NCBI GenBank assembly: GCA_030267565.1
Contig: BRXU01000011.1
Span: 1,788,501 to 1,852,500 of the forward strand
Source: Pleodorina starrii
Lineage: Eukaryota; Chlorophyta; Chlorophyceae; Chlamydomonadales; Volvocaceae
DNA length: 64,000 nt
Direction of reading: 5' to 3'
In this document: piece by piece, positions 36,719 to 48,543 of the stretch
Layout: each line of letters begins with the position of its first letter
Position numbering within the stretch: position 1 is the first letter of the stretch
Position numbers and translations under genes: made by a program
Notes under the pieces: model-generated
Seen by the model: only the letters and a program-made list of their open reading frames with translations
Told to the model about the DNA's origin: nothing
Database searches by the model: none

Positions 36719-39700
36719 ATGGCACACGCTGCCCAGGCAACTGCACAACAGCGCACGGAGCTGCTCGCAAGGCAACTGCTGCAAGCCGAAAAGGGCGTAC
36801 TCCAGCTCGCACCCACGGCGGGCCAACAGCAGGCCGCCCTTGAGGCGCCAACTTACAGCATCGCTCTGCCGGAGAAGCTTACACCCGATGGACCGTGGAG
36901 CGTCTACCGGTGAGGACCGGCCACGTGAAACCGTCAACGCGCCTTTCGCCTCATTGCCGGGAGCCCATGGCGTTGCCTCCTGCAAAACCACGTCACAGTG
37001 GTAACCTGGCGACAGCCCATACATACCCATCGGCACTCACCGTCACCGGTTTAGACACCAATTGCGAGTTTAGCGTCCGTTTCCGTTCCGTTAAGCGTCT
37101 CTACAACCGTCACCTGCCCTCGTGGTTTTAACCCCTGCATTCCCGGAATTGTCTCCTGTACCAGAACTGCGACTTCCAAGTACTTTGCTTACCGCTGAAC
37201 GTGTGCTTCTGTCCTGCCACCACTGGAGCTTGTAAGGCCACGGCGACAGCAAAACGGAACTTTACATGAACCAAACGGCGCAATCATGCACCGCCGGGGC
37301 CAAAACCCAGTTGCTCTACCCAACCCACTACCCAACCTTCAGCCTCAGGTTTCGACAGCATAAATTGCCGTGCGTGCCGTCTCCACCCTTGTCAAACCCC
37401 AACCCAGGTCCGCCTCCTCCCCTTTCCAGCTGGTGTCCACGTACCCGCCCCCTGCCGATCACGTGCGCACGCTGTACGACAATTTGGAGTACGCAGCCGC
37501 AAAATACCCGCACGTGAGACCCTGCGAGCTGCGAGCTATGGTCTCTGGGGGAGGAGGGTGAATGGCACGGCGGAAGCTCCCAGGTCTCAGGTTTCGGGAA
37601 CATTTCACGCGGAGCGGTTATGTGGGTGGGCGGACGTGTTGTGGGACATGCCCGGTGTGTGTTCGCCATTGCTTTGCCAAGCGGAGCGGCCGCTGCCAGT
37701 GCGCGGCCCTGTGCCCGCTCGCCCGGCCCCGCGGGTGCCTGCCTCACCATCAGCGCATCCAGACACCCTTGCAATCAGCGTCTACATTTCTTTTGCATTA
37801 AAACCGAGTTTGCCATGCCGTACAGATGCCGTATCTGGGCACCCGGAAGCGGGACGACAAGGGCCGCCTGGGCTCGTACACCTGGATGACGTACGCGCAG
37901 GTACGGGTTTAGGCGCGTGCACGGCGCGTGCCTGCCTTTAGATCGAGATTTGAGGAAAAGCGCCCCGCACCCCATGTGGGTTTCAGGATGCGTGATACCA
38001 GTGAGGGGCCCAATGTCGCAATGTGGGTTTCAGGACTTCTGTGGCGGAGGTCCCTTGGGATACTGGAGCTTTGGACTAGGGCTCTGCGGCAGGGGCGGGG
38101 GTAGCGGTTGCTTTGCCACGAACAACTCGCTCCCCGTTTCCCCCGCGCCCCGTCCGCCCGCAACGCTTGCAGAGCAGTGACGTGCGCACCGCCATCGGCT
38201 CGGGTCTGCTGCAGCTGGGGTTGCAGCCCAAGGCGGGGGTGGGCATCTACTCGGTCAACAGCAAGGGTGAGAGCCGAGCCGGGAGCAGCCAGAGGGGGGC
38301 CATGATAGAAGGAATGACGCGCGTGCAGGCAATGATGGGTTGGGTGAGATATTGAATTGAAGCTGAATGGGGTGAAGGGCAACTGGAAGCCGAGCGGTCG
38401 GGGAATGGGGGGCGGCGTTCAGGAGAGGGCCGGACTGCGAGCAGACTTGGGAGGCGGCTCACAGCCAGGTGCGGCTCCCAGCGGGGCTAGGGGCAAGATC
38501 CCGTTCCGGGGCCCGGGGCCACAGCCCCTCGCTGCTCCCGCTCGCTCTCTTTTTCTTCCGTGGCAAAACGCCCTGCTCCCCACTATCCCTCCCGCCACCG
38601 CGGCCGGCGCCTACCTTCCCACAACTTCCCCCGAGTACGCCCTTTCCCGGCTGGGGCCCTCATGCTCTGCGTGCTTGCCCTTGATCCGCCTTTCCATTCC
38701 TCAGAGTGGCTCCTGTTCGACTCGGCCCTGCACGCCTACTCGATGATCAGCGTGCCGCTGTACGACACCCTGGGCCCCGACGCCGTGGAGTTTATTGCCA
38801 ACCACGCCGAGCTGGCGGCGGTGGGGGTCAGCGCCGCCGTGCTGCCCACCCTGCTGACCTGCCTGCCCAAGTGCCCGGGCATCCGAGTCCTGGTGGGTGG
38901 GCTGGAACGAAACGGCAGCTGACTGGTGACTGTTGTAATGGCTGGGCACTTGGAGGCGGTGATGGCTGGGGCAGCTCGGACCTCGGCCGCTCGGCCGGCT
39001 CTCGAGCCACTTGCCGTGGCTGGCCGAGCGTCTGCCTGCCCGAGTCTTGCCGCCTGCTAAACCGAGCAGGGCCACGCAAGTGCCGCACTGCTATCAGCCC
39101 CTTGCCCCTATAGACTCATTTTCTCGCGCTCGGCTGCTCGGTCGCCTCTTCTTCTATCCCTCTCGTCAACGTTGCCTCTGCTCCATTGCTCCGGTTCGTA
39201 TCTCTGACCCTCCTTGCTGCTCCAGGTGGTGTGGGGCGCCACGGGCCCGCTGCCGGAGCCCCCCGCCGGCGTCAACTGCCGCCTGGTGACTCTGGACGCG
39301 GTGGAGCAGTTGGGCCGCCGCCACCCGCGGGCCCACCTGCCGCCCAAGCCCTCGGACATCGCCACGCTATGCTACACCAGCGGGACCACGGGACAGCCCA
39401 AGGGTGGGTCGGCCGAGTGTGTGCGCGGGGTGTGGGCATCTGGGGGTCGCGAGGGGGTTGTCTACTCCGCCGCGTTCCTCGCCCAAATCCCACGCGCGAC
39501 TCGCCGCGCGGACCCAAAGGCACCCAGGAAATGCGCGTGACGGCGTCCCCGTCCCCATTCAGCTCCCACGGACTCCCACGGGCTCCGGCCTATACGTGGA
39601 TAACCCCCCCCCACACACACCCTTTCGACACTCCTGGCTCTCCCAGGCCCCCTCCTGCGCCCTCATGCCCACCCGCCTCCAGTAATCCAGTGCCGCTTCA

Positions 39701-42700
39701 CTCCGTTTGCTCATTCATTCGGTAGTTACCCCCCACACCTGCCTCCCTCCCTCCCTCCCCCCCGCAGGCGCCGTCCTGACCCACGGCAACCTGATTGCCA
39801 ACGCCGCCGGCACCTCGACCCTGCTGCCCGAGTCGGCCCCCGGGGACCGCCACCTGAGCTACCTGCCGCTGGCGCACATTTACGAGCGGGTCAACATTGT
39901 GCTCGTGAGCGGAGTGGTTGGGCGGATGGCTGAGCCGGGGGGGCGTGAGGGGGTCGGCGGGCGTGTGGGAGAGGGGCTGGGATGGGGTGGGCTCTGATTT
40001 CCGAGGGCTCCGTTCACGGTTCGGTGGCCTCTCTCTCAATCTGGAAGACATCGAAAACGAGGCCGCAGCTGTTGATGTGAGGGGGGCCACGGTCAAAGCG
40101 CTCCGTCTCTTTGTCGTACTGGTATACGCCCAACACGTGCACGGTAACCTCCCGCCCGCCTCTCCCCTTGCCCCCCTCGCTGTTTCGCAGCTGACGCACC
40201 TGGGGAATGCCATTGGGTTCTACTCGGGCAACGTGCAGGTGAGTGGGGCCGTGTTTGGTGTGTAGGAGGAGGCCGTTTGGTGACCTTGAAGGCGTGCGAA
40301 CTGGGCGCCCAGTTGAGAAGGGAACAGCGTCGGCGGGCAGGGCCCCTAATGACCTGAGGGCTCCATGGTTACCGTTGATTAGCTGCTCCATACTCGTCGC
40401 GACCCATTTACTTCCGACCTCTTGCCCAGGCCACTGCTCCTCGGGCTTCCAGTCACCTCAATGACCCCTCGCCCCCTGGTGCCCTCCTCCCCCTCCATGT
40501 GGTTCGCAGGAGCTGCTGGATGACGTGGTGACCCTCAAGCCGCAGGTGGGTCCCCAACACCTCTCGAGTCAAGCCGCCCTTCAACATCAGTAGAGCGAAA
40601 TTGCCCACCCCCAAACGTTTGCTCTCCTGTGCAGATTTTCGTATCGGTGCCCCGTCTGTGGAACCGCATCCACGACCGGGTGATGCTGGCGGTTCAGACT
40701 GGCTCGCCCCTGGCCCGGGCGCTCTTTGAGCGGGCCTATGCGCACAAGAAGGCGTCGCTGGCGCGGGGCGACCCGGTGGGGGGGCGCTGGGGCCGCCTGT
40801 ACGACAGGCTGGTGTTCAGCAAGATCCGCGCCAAGCTGGGAGGGGAGCTCAAGTACATGATCTCGGGTGGGTTTTGGGGTTTTACGTGCTGGGGGACTGG
40901 TTTGGTGCGCGCGGAGTTGGGCGGATGGTCAGCCAAGGACGTGGGAGGGGCGTTGGCGCGTCGGCGTTGCCATTGTGCGATGTTGCATCTGTTGCATCCT
41001 CTGCGCGGGAATTTGCGTTCGGTGGGTGCGGAGGGGCGGTATAACGGGCACTTGCTCCTCTCCACCGCGCCGCCTGTCGCCTGTCAGCCAGCCAACTTTG
41101 CCTCCCCCCCGCGGACCGTCCTCCTGCTCCCCCGCGCCCCGCCACTTCCGGCCCGAAACCCTAATCCCCCTCCAAATCCCGCCCCCCAGGCGCCTCCCCC
41201 ATCAGTGAGGAGGTGATGTCGTTTCTGCGCATCTGCTTCGGCGCCACCGTGCTGGAGGGCTATGGCATGACGGAGGCCGCCTGCACCATTTCCACCACCC
41301 GCTCTGACGACCTGACCACCGGCCACGTGGGGGCGCCCAACCCGGCGGTGGAGGTCAAGCTGGTGGACCTGCCGGAGATGGGATACACGAGCAGGGACAG
41401 CCCGTACCCGCGGTGAGGGGGAGGGGGAGGGGGGGAGGGGGTAAAAAGAAGATACCGCAGCGGTCGGGGGGGGGCTGGGCGAGGGAAGGGCGGAGTGGTA
41501 GGGTAGGAAAGCGGGGGAGATGGGATCGGGGGTTGGAATCAGGGATGGGAGGGAGGGGAGGGAGGTATTTGAAGGCCCTAGGGAGCTATGGAGCTACGAT
41601 ATGGGAATGTTTGGCCTGGAGGGCTGCGGCGAGGCACAAGCGAGCGCGGCGGCGCACATCCCGCGTGTTCTTGCCATGGCGTGGTGACAAGCTCGCTTCC
41701 GCATCCAGTCCTCCCTCCGGCGTCCCCCGCCCCCCTTCGCCCTCGACCCCGTCGCCCCTCCTCCTTCTCGTCCCCCTTGTGCTGCCCCTCGCCCTGATAC
41801 AGCGGCGAGATTTGCGTGCGCGGCCCGTCGATCTTTGCGGGTTACTACAAGGACGAGGTGCAGACCCGGGAGGTGCTGGACCAGGACGGCTGGCTGCACA
41901 CGGGTGGGTGAGGGGTGGATGGGTGAGGAGGTGGATGGGGGAGGGGGTGAGGAGGTGGATGGGGGAGGGGGTGAGGAGGTGGATGGGGGAGGGGGTGAGG
42001 AGGTGGATGGGGGAAGGGGTGGCTGCATACGGGTGCGGGGATGGGCGTGGCGGGCGGGCCGGTGAGGCCCGCACCGGAGAAGCGCCCCGGGGGTTTTCTC
42101 GTGGTATAGGTCTGGCGTCGGGGCCCGTGAGCGATTTTAAGTTGGGGGCGGGGGCCGGGGGGGGGAGCTGTGTAGAATGGGGGCGAGGCTCCGGTGCGTG
42201 AGGGGCGAGGGGTCCAGCTGGAGCAGCGGGGAGAGGGGGGGCGTGGAGGTGTTTGATGGTGTGAAGAGGCGAGAGCACAGCAGCTGCCGGACGGTCAAGG
42301 CCTCCCCCGTCCGTCCGTAACTACCCGCAGGTGACGTGGGCGCCTGGCTGGAGGGCGGGCGGCTCAAGATCATTGACCGCAAGAAGAACATTTTCAAGCT
42401 GGCCCAGGGCGAGTACATCGCGCCGGAGAAGATCGAGAATGCGTACGGCAGGTACGATATGAAAGTGCACGTCGGGTGTACGACGCCACTATACAGGCCC
42501 TGCGCCGCTCGCTCGGCCTCCTCCCCCCCCATTTCCGAACTCCACGAATCCGTTCCCTGCTCCATTCCATCCCCCAAAACACGTCTTCGATCGCCCGTCC
42601 TCCTGGCATCCCTCCGCCACGCCCGCTGACTCCCTGACATCCCGCCTCCTCTCACTGCCTCCACCCCGCCTCCCATGACGCCGCCCTCAGGAGCCCGATG

Positions 42701-43701
42701 GTGCTCCAGGCGTTTGTGTACGGCGACTCTCTCCGCTCGCAGCTTGTGGCCATCGTGGTTCCCGACCCCGAGGTGCTGCTGCCCTGGGCCAAGGACCGCG
42801 GCATTGAGGGCAGCCTGGAGCAGCTGTGTGAGAACCCGCATGTGGTGGATGCGGTGTTGAGGAGCATGCAGGAGCAGGCGCGGGAGGCGCAGCTGCGCGG
42901 CTTTGAGCAGGTGGGTACTGGGGCTGGGGGGGTATAAGGGGTAGGGTCGGGCCTGTAGAGGTTGCCAGTGGGCGGGCGCGCTGGCCTGGGCGATGCGAGG
43001 AAGAGCTGGGGCGGTGTTGCTTGTGTCTATGTCCGGCGGGCTGGGGGCGATGCGACGCCCCCGTGGTGTTTGCCCGGGGTGGTCTGGTGTGTGTTTTGAA
43101 AACCCCCATGTCCATCGCTGTGTCCTTCGCTACCCCTTGCCTCTCTCTGCTTGTACGCTCCTCACCGTCCGCCACCTCCCCCCTCGGACCTCACACACAC
43201 ACACACACCCTCCGCCCCGGGCAGGTCCACTCCATCCACCTGCACCCGGAGGCCTTCACGGTTGAGAACGATCTCCTCACGCCCACCTTCAAGCTCAAGC
43301 GCCCGCAGGTGGGTAGGTCAGCGCGGTCGACCCGGGGCGGCCGTGCGTGCACGCCGCAGCGCGCGTGTGTCAAGCGTGTGTCAAGCGTGTGTCTGGTGTT
43401 TACATTTCTCTTTGGCTTGGTGCTCGTGCCTGAGTTCGCGGGTGTCCCTCTCTCAACTTTGACGCGCACCTCAACCCTCATCCCGGCTACTGCTTTTAAC
43501 ACTCCCGCTGCCCTTCTTACATTTCCACCCAACCCCCTCGAGCTGTGTGAGGCACACCCAACCCACCCCCCAGCTGTGTAATGAATGGTTCCAACCTACC
43601 ACGTTGCCCATCCACCACCTCATCCCAAACCCCCGCAGGCCAAGACCCGGTTCCAAGAGCACCTGGACGCCATGTACGCCCAGCTGCCCTCCACGGCGTG
43701 A
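36719..43701 (+). CDS. LACS: Long-chain acyl-CoA synthetase, peroxisomal LACS6/LACS7 type
   Basis: ATP-dependent activation of fatty acids to acyl-CoA, likely for peroxisomal beta-oxidation. Sixteen exons, every phase consistent: 36719-36909, 37408-37513, 37826-37900, 38173-38266, 38705-38892, 39226-39403, 39768-39904, 40191-40238, 40510-40545, 40635-40866, 41190-41412, 41803-41903, 42331-42451, 42691-42910, 43225-43308, 43639-43701. 698 residues, as in Arabidopsis LACS6/7 (about 700). Motifs in order: [28 protein letters not shown]-loop-like [39 protein letters not shown]; adenylate site [62 protein letters not shown] with its catalytic Lys. Near the N-terminus RTELLARQL fits the PTS2 pattern R-x6-(H/Q)-L apart from Thr at position 2; the C-terminus QLPSTA is not a PTS1. 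Confidence 0.96.
39581..39610 (+). repeat. Family A element (copy 4)
   Basis: GGCTCCGGCCTATACGTGGA then TAACCCCCCC in the LACS intron 39404-39767. Confidence 0.8.
41441..41463 (+). repeat. Family B element (copy 4)
   Basis: TAAAAAGAAGATACCGCAGC then GG, 29 bases after a LACS donor. Confidence 0.7.
41934..42017 (+). repeat. 24-base tandem repeat in a LACS intron
   Basis: TGAGGAGGTGGATGGGGGAG plus GGGG repeats at a 24-base spacing from 41948, 41972 and 41996, with a partial copy at 41934. It lies in the intron following exon 41803-41903 and starts just after the donor. Confidence 0.85.
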
Positions 43702-46248
43702 TTGGGGAGGGGTCTGCGCAGAGGTCTGTGTGGAGCGGACGGTGTGTTGAGGCCGATGGTGTCTCCCGTATGTGTGTTTTTGAAAAGGGATGGTTACTGC
43801 AGTCCAGCGTGATGGAGTGCTGCTGCTGGGCTTGGGGAAGGTGCTCTGGCCGGCGTGAGGGCGGCCATGTCTGATGGTGGATGGGTGGGCTGCAGGTGGG
43901 TGGGCAGCGCCCCACGCAGCGCCCGGTTCCTGGCGGTTTTCGCACTGGGTCCAGGCGCGGCGAGGTGGGGCTGTGTGATCTATGGGCGAGTCGGTCACGA
44001 TGGGGGGCGGTGCGGAGGTGTCGCGGCTGTTCTCAGCCTCCCCTTTGGGGAGGGGAGTGACGCTCCCCCGACGGACAGGCGGACTGGTGGACAGACGGCA
44101 CTGGGGTCGGTGGACGTTCTTGAGTCGCTGGCCGTCAACACGACCTGTGACTCAAGAGTGGTTCGGCGCTTCTGCGCCTCTCGAGAACCGTGCCCGCCAT
44201 CCCGCGACCAGGCCCGTCGGTAGGGCGGTAGGTGACTCAGCCGGAGGCGAGGCGAGGTAGGGGAACCTTCGGAAAGCAGGAATCGCATGACTTCGTGGAT
44301 CTTGGTGTGGATCGTGGTTTGTGTGTCGGGACACGCCTGGCACACCCACGAGATTGACTTTTACCGGCACGCTCAAAGCCGGGTCATGACCTCAACTTTT
44401 AATAAGTCTGGTGGAGCGCGGGGGTTTGGAGGTCGCACGTTTCGCATTGCTACAATTGACGATGCGAAAGGGCGCGGGCCGACCGTTCCGCAGAGCTGCA
44501 GTTCGCCACAGCTCGTCGCTTTGTTTTTGTTTCGTACGTGTAACTTTGTAATATCGGTAGCGGTAGGCGGTAGGGTTTGATTGTGGGCACAGCGGCGGCG
44601 GACATGCCGCCGCCGAGGCCAGGGTTGCTGAGGGCTGCAGCGGATCATGGTGGGGATGGGTGTGGGAATGACGGCACGGTGCGGTGTGTGGTGTGTGTCG
44701 GGGCTGCGCACGGCCCCCACGCTTTTGGGGATCTGAGGGGCCGCCGCTGCGCACCTCGTCTGCACATCGGATGTAAATGTTTGTGTGCAGCGTAACCGTA
44801 TCGGGCCGATGGCGAGCCGGAGAAGCGCTCCATGGGCGGAAGCAGCACAGGCTGGAAGCTGCTGTCGGATGCAAACAAGGGACGGTATCTGTGTCCTCAT
44901 CTCCTCGTTCTTGCGGGCAGGCAGGCACGCGTGCGCAGTGCGGCGCGGCGCGTGACGTCACCCAGGGCAGTCACCCGTAAGCGGTCCCGTTGGGTCCCCT
45001 GCCCCGGCACACCGCTGCCCAGCACCTCGTGCCAGAAGCACCGCAGCTCCCGACGTTCAACGTTATTGCCAGCAGCTGATTGCCAGCAGCTGATTGGCAG
45101 CAGCTACGGTTGCCAGCAGCTACGACTGATTACGTATTTGGGACAGCATGCGTCGACTGCTGCGGCCGAGGGCTGGCGTGGGCTGGGCTCTGGGCGCTGA
45201 GTGGGTTGCCGCAGTGGGCGCCCGGGGAACGCGCCGGGACGCTGCGGAAGAGAGCTATACTGGGACAACATGGGACAGCTGGCTCGCGGGCTCTATCCTC
45301 CTAACAAGGGTCCGGAGCCCACTGTAACAACCACATCAACATGGGAGGTGGGATGGGAGGTGGGACTGGGCTGCTGCGGGAGACAGGTGACGACCTTATT
45401 GCACTGGCGGAGGGCTGATGAGCCACTTGCGGTGGCGAGGGCTGATGAAGATCGTAAGAGGCCCCTGGCAGGGCTGCGGCCCGGGTTCGCGTGGATGTTG
45501 CCCAAAGGGGGCCCCCACACATTGGTTGCAAGTTGTCAGTTCCGCACGAGTGCGGCGTCCGTAGAAGGCGGGGGGAGGCGTGGAACCGTGTATAGGGGTG
45601 CGGACGTGCGGTGGCATAGTGTCGGGCTTCAGCTGCTGCACGCACGTGGGGTTGGCTTCCCATGCCCACCGCCAGACACCAACGGGCGGAGCAACCCCGC
45701 CTACACCGTGGGAAGAGGTACGGCCGATTAGTGCTTACAGCAGGCACTGCAAAGCCTAGTGCAGCTCCCTGCCTAGCGCTGCACACGCGAGAGAGACAGT
45801 ATAGCGCTCATTAGCTTGCGCACACACGCCATATTTGCGCAATTAGGGAAGAGCCAGATGGCGGACGGGCTCACGTCAGGTTAGGGTTCCAATATGCTAT
45901 AATCAAGTTGTGAGCTGCACGGCGGGAGTTGTACGTCACGGTTAGTCGGCGCCAACTGCACATGGTAGCAACGGTAAACCAGAGGCAGGAACCTTGAAGG
46001 CCTGAACCGCTGAATACCGTTCAGTAAGCACTCATGGCTGGAGATTGGGGCATTTTACATACCGGAACGCTCTTATCCGAATTCTCTTGTAGGTAAAACA
46101 CCTTACTAGACGTACACATAATAGGCTCCGAGGATAGCTAGCTGATATCGCCCTGGCTTGCATTGGGAAGCTGTTGTCTGCAAGCTTATGGAAATTAGCA
46201 AACGGACTCTTGCAAAGTCAACGTGAACTCTAATCGGTTGCGTTAGGA
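43702..46248. other. LACS 3' UTR and intergenic region
   Basis: No gene recognised in 2.5 kb. Two TGTAA motifs at about 44539-44551 would end the LACS transcript after an 840-base 3' UTR. A four-copy tandem repeat lies at 45065-45127. The right part (45,780-46,248) is AT-richer and should contain the syntaxin promoter; I see no clear TATA box. Confidence 0.5.
45065..45127. repeat. Short tandem repeat TTGCCAGCAGCTGAT-type
   Basis: Four adjacent copies of a 15-17 base unit TTGCCAGCAGCT followed by GAT or ACG; the AGCAGCT core is itself nearly palindromic. Confidence 0.8.
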
Positions 46249-48543
46249 ATGCCTCCCTACGGTTCGACGCGCAATCTTACACAGCAATTCGTACGCTTAC
46301 GAAATGAGGCACGGCGGCTTCAGGGTATTGGAGGGGTTGTGCAAAGCGATAAGTGAGTTTGCGATATGCACATAAAACAGCTTGCTGACGAGGCTCGTAA
46401 ATTCATGCCAACAAATTTCCTATTCATCATTTGGCGTCTGAAGGGCCACGGAGAAGTTGATAAGCGCAGCGTTGGGGAATTCATCCGACGTAGAGGCAGC
46501 GTCGGGACCTTCTAGCAGCTCGTCCGTGGCCCCAATTTGGGTCCAACAAAGTGAACGCGTTCGTGTGGAGCTGAACTTGCTGAAGGAGCGCATCGCAAAG
46601 CTGAAAGAGTGAGTACAGAGGCGAGGCCAGCCAAAGGTTGCCTGATGATCAACCACAGAGGCGCAAACCCGGCACAAACGGCTTCGTCCCCCCCAGGTAC
46701 CATGCAAAGGCGCTGCTGGTTACCTTCGACGGGGAAAGCGAGGCGCAAGTCCACGCGGAGACGCTAACCCGGGAGGTGCAGCAGAGCTTCAAGCGGCTAG
46801 ACGCTGCAATTCGCAGGGTGGGAGAAATTACGGGGCCGAACGACGATGCGGAGATTCGGAAACAAGTGCAGCAGCAGCTGGCGCAGGTGCGATCAGGCCC
46901 ATGCGGGAGGGGTGTACGGGATGCCGGGGGTTGTGGATGAGTTTGCCGCCACTGCGATGAGGGGAAGACGGGCGCCGCCAGGACTGGATAACTGCTCGTC
47001 TGCAGGGGTTTGGGACTGCCCACCAGTAACCCGTCTTCCCCGATGCATCTTGTGACACCTCCGCCGGGGTGTCACGTGCGGTAAACCCAACACAATCCGG
47101 CCACCTCCCTGCCACAGGCCCTGTTCAAGCTGTCCCTGGAGTTCCGGCGGGAGGAGACGCGCTTCCTCAACAAGGTGGAGCAGCAGAAGGGTTTGGAGAA
47201 AGGCTCGGTGATTGGCTTGGTGGAGGAGGAGGAGGGGACGAGGTGAGGGCGCAGCGGGCGGCTATCAACTGTCCGTCGTGGGTTTTTCTATACCGTCGTG
47301 GACCGCGTGGCATAGCGGGGCCTGCCCGGCACCTGTGCACCAAAGGTCTCTCCCTGTCCAGAGGGGACCTCGTGCGGGCGGTATCAGCGGGCGAAGGTCC
47401 GTGCCACCGCCTGAAGGCGTGCCACCTCCTGTACGTTATTGGCGAGCGGCACCCTTGACCATCGGACCGCAGCACTGTCGGGGTGTTGGCTGGCTCTGCG
47501 GGTCACCAGACCTCGCGTGCATTGTCTCGAAGGAAGCGCTGGTAAGGGTCAGGTTGGGAGGGGGCGTGCAAGCAACCGAGTCGCGCTGGTCGGAAGACAA
47601 GTACCACACGCCGCTCTGCTGGAGGCCCGCCTTGCTGGAGCCCCGGGGGGAAGGGGAGACAAACTGTGTCTCCTGCGCGACGTGATGGTGTCGCCGGTGG
47701 TCGCCGTTGCCATGTCGCAAAACTTCTCCCTGCATGCCCGACACGATGCCAGCCTCTCCCCAGGAAAACAAACGTGGTTGTAACCCCCTACGGTAGTAAC
47801 AACGCACGCGCGGTGGTCCCTTTGCGCGCCTGCTCGCCTCTCAGGACCGGCGGCGAGGTGGTTGACCCGGGCTTCACTCAGGCCCAGCTGGCCATGGTGG
47901 ATATCTCCACGGACCTCATCAGCGAGCGGGATACGGAGATCCGCAAGATCGTGGAGACGATTGCGGAGCTGGCGCAGATCATGCGCGACCTGGCCACCAT
48001 GGTCATTGAGCAGGGCACCATGCTGGACCGGATCGACCAGAACATCACGCAGACGGCGGTAAAGGTGCGTGTTGGCGTGGTTGTGGGTGGGTATGGTGGT
48101 GAGGCAGCACTGGCTGGCTGCAGGGAAGGATCGGGCAATTGGGCTGCGTCTAGCCCGCCCAAATCTCTCCAGCGCCGCCCAGTCTCATGATGTCCGCCGG
48201 CGGCCTTCGCCGCTTCCATTCACGAGTGCACGACCGCTTCCGGTTCGGGCGGTCTGCGCGCACGATCCCTCTGATGGGATGATGGTGTTCTCAAATCAAG
48301 GCCAGGATGCTCCCCAACCGGCAGCTGATGCGGCTTTCCTGTCCACCGTCGCATTGCTGCTCTGCCTGACCTCCCCCACCAAACATCGCGGCTGGCGGCA
48401 TGCTGCTGCAGGTGGAGGAGGGCGTCAAGCAGCTCAAGGCCGCGGAGACGACCCAGAAGCGCGGCCGCATGTTCGTGTGCATCATTGCGCTCATCGCACT
48501 CATAGTATTGATGCTCATCATCGTCATCATCCGCCACGCGTGA
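46249..48543 (+). CDS. SYP4: Qa-SNARE of the Tlg2 / syntaxin-16 / SYP4 family
   Basis: Membrane-anchored t-SNARE for fusion at the trans-Golgi network/endosome. Six exons, phases all matching: 46249-46352, 46444-46608, 46697-46886, 47118-47242, 47845-48064, 48412-48543 (TGA); 311 residues. The start is supported by STRNLTQQFVRLRNEARR, the family's N-terminal peptide (compare TRRLTDAF in syntaxin 16), which binds Vps45-type SM proteins. The Habc three-helix bundle runs from APIWVQQSERVRVELNLLKE to EFRREETRFLNKVEQQKG. The SNARE helix is ERDTEIRKIVETIAELAQIM with zero-layer Gln in TMVIEQGTMLDRID, continuing to GVKQLKAAETTQKRG. The tail anchor VCIIALIALIVLMLIIVIIR ends two residues before the stop, typical of tail-anchored SNAREs. 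The exon 2 acceptor (CTGAAG) is weaker than the others. Confidence 0.93.

Noticed and set aside
44287..44580. 97-codon open frame with a hydrophobic N-terminus
   Set aside because: It overlaps the LACS 3' UTR and its TGTAA signals, and no promoter or similar protein is evident.
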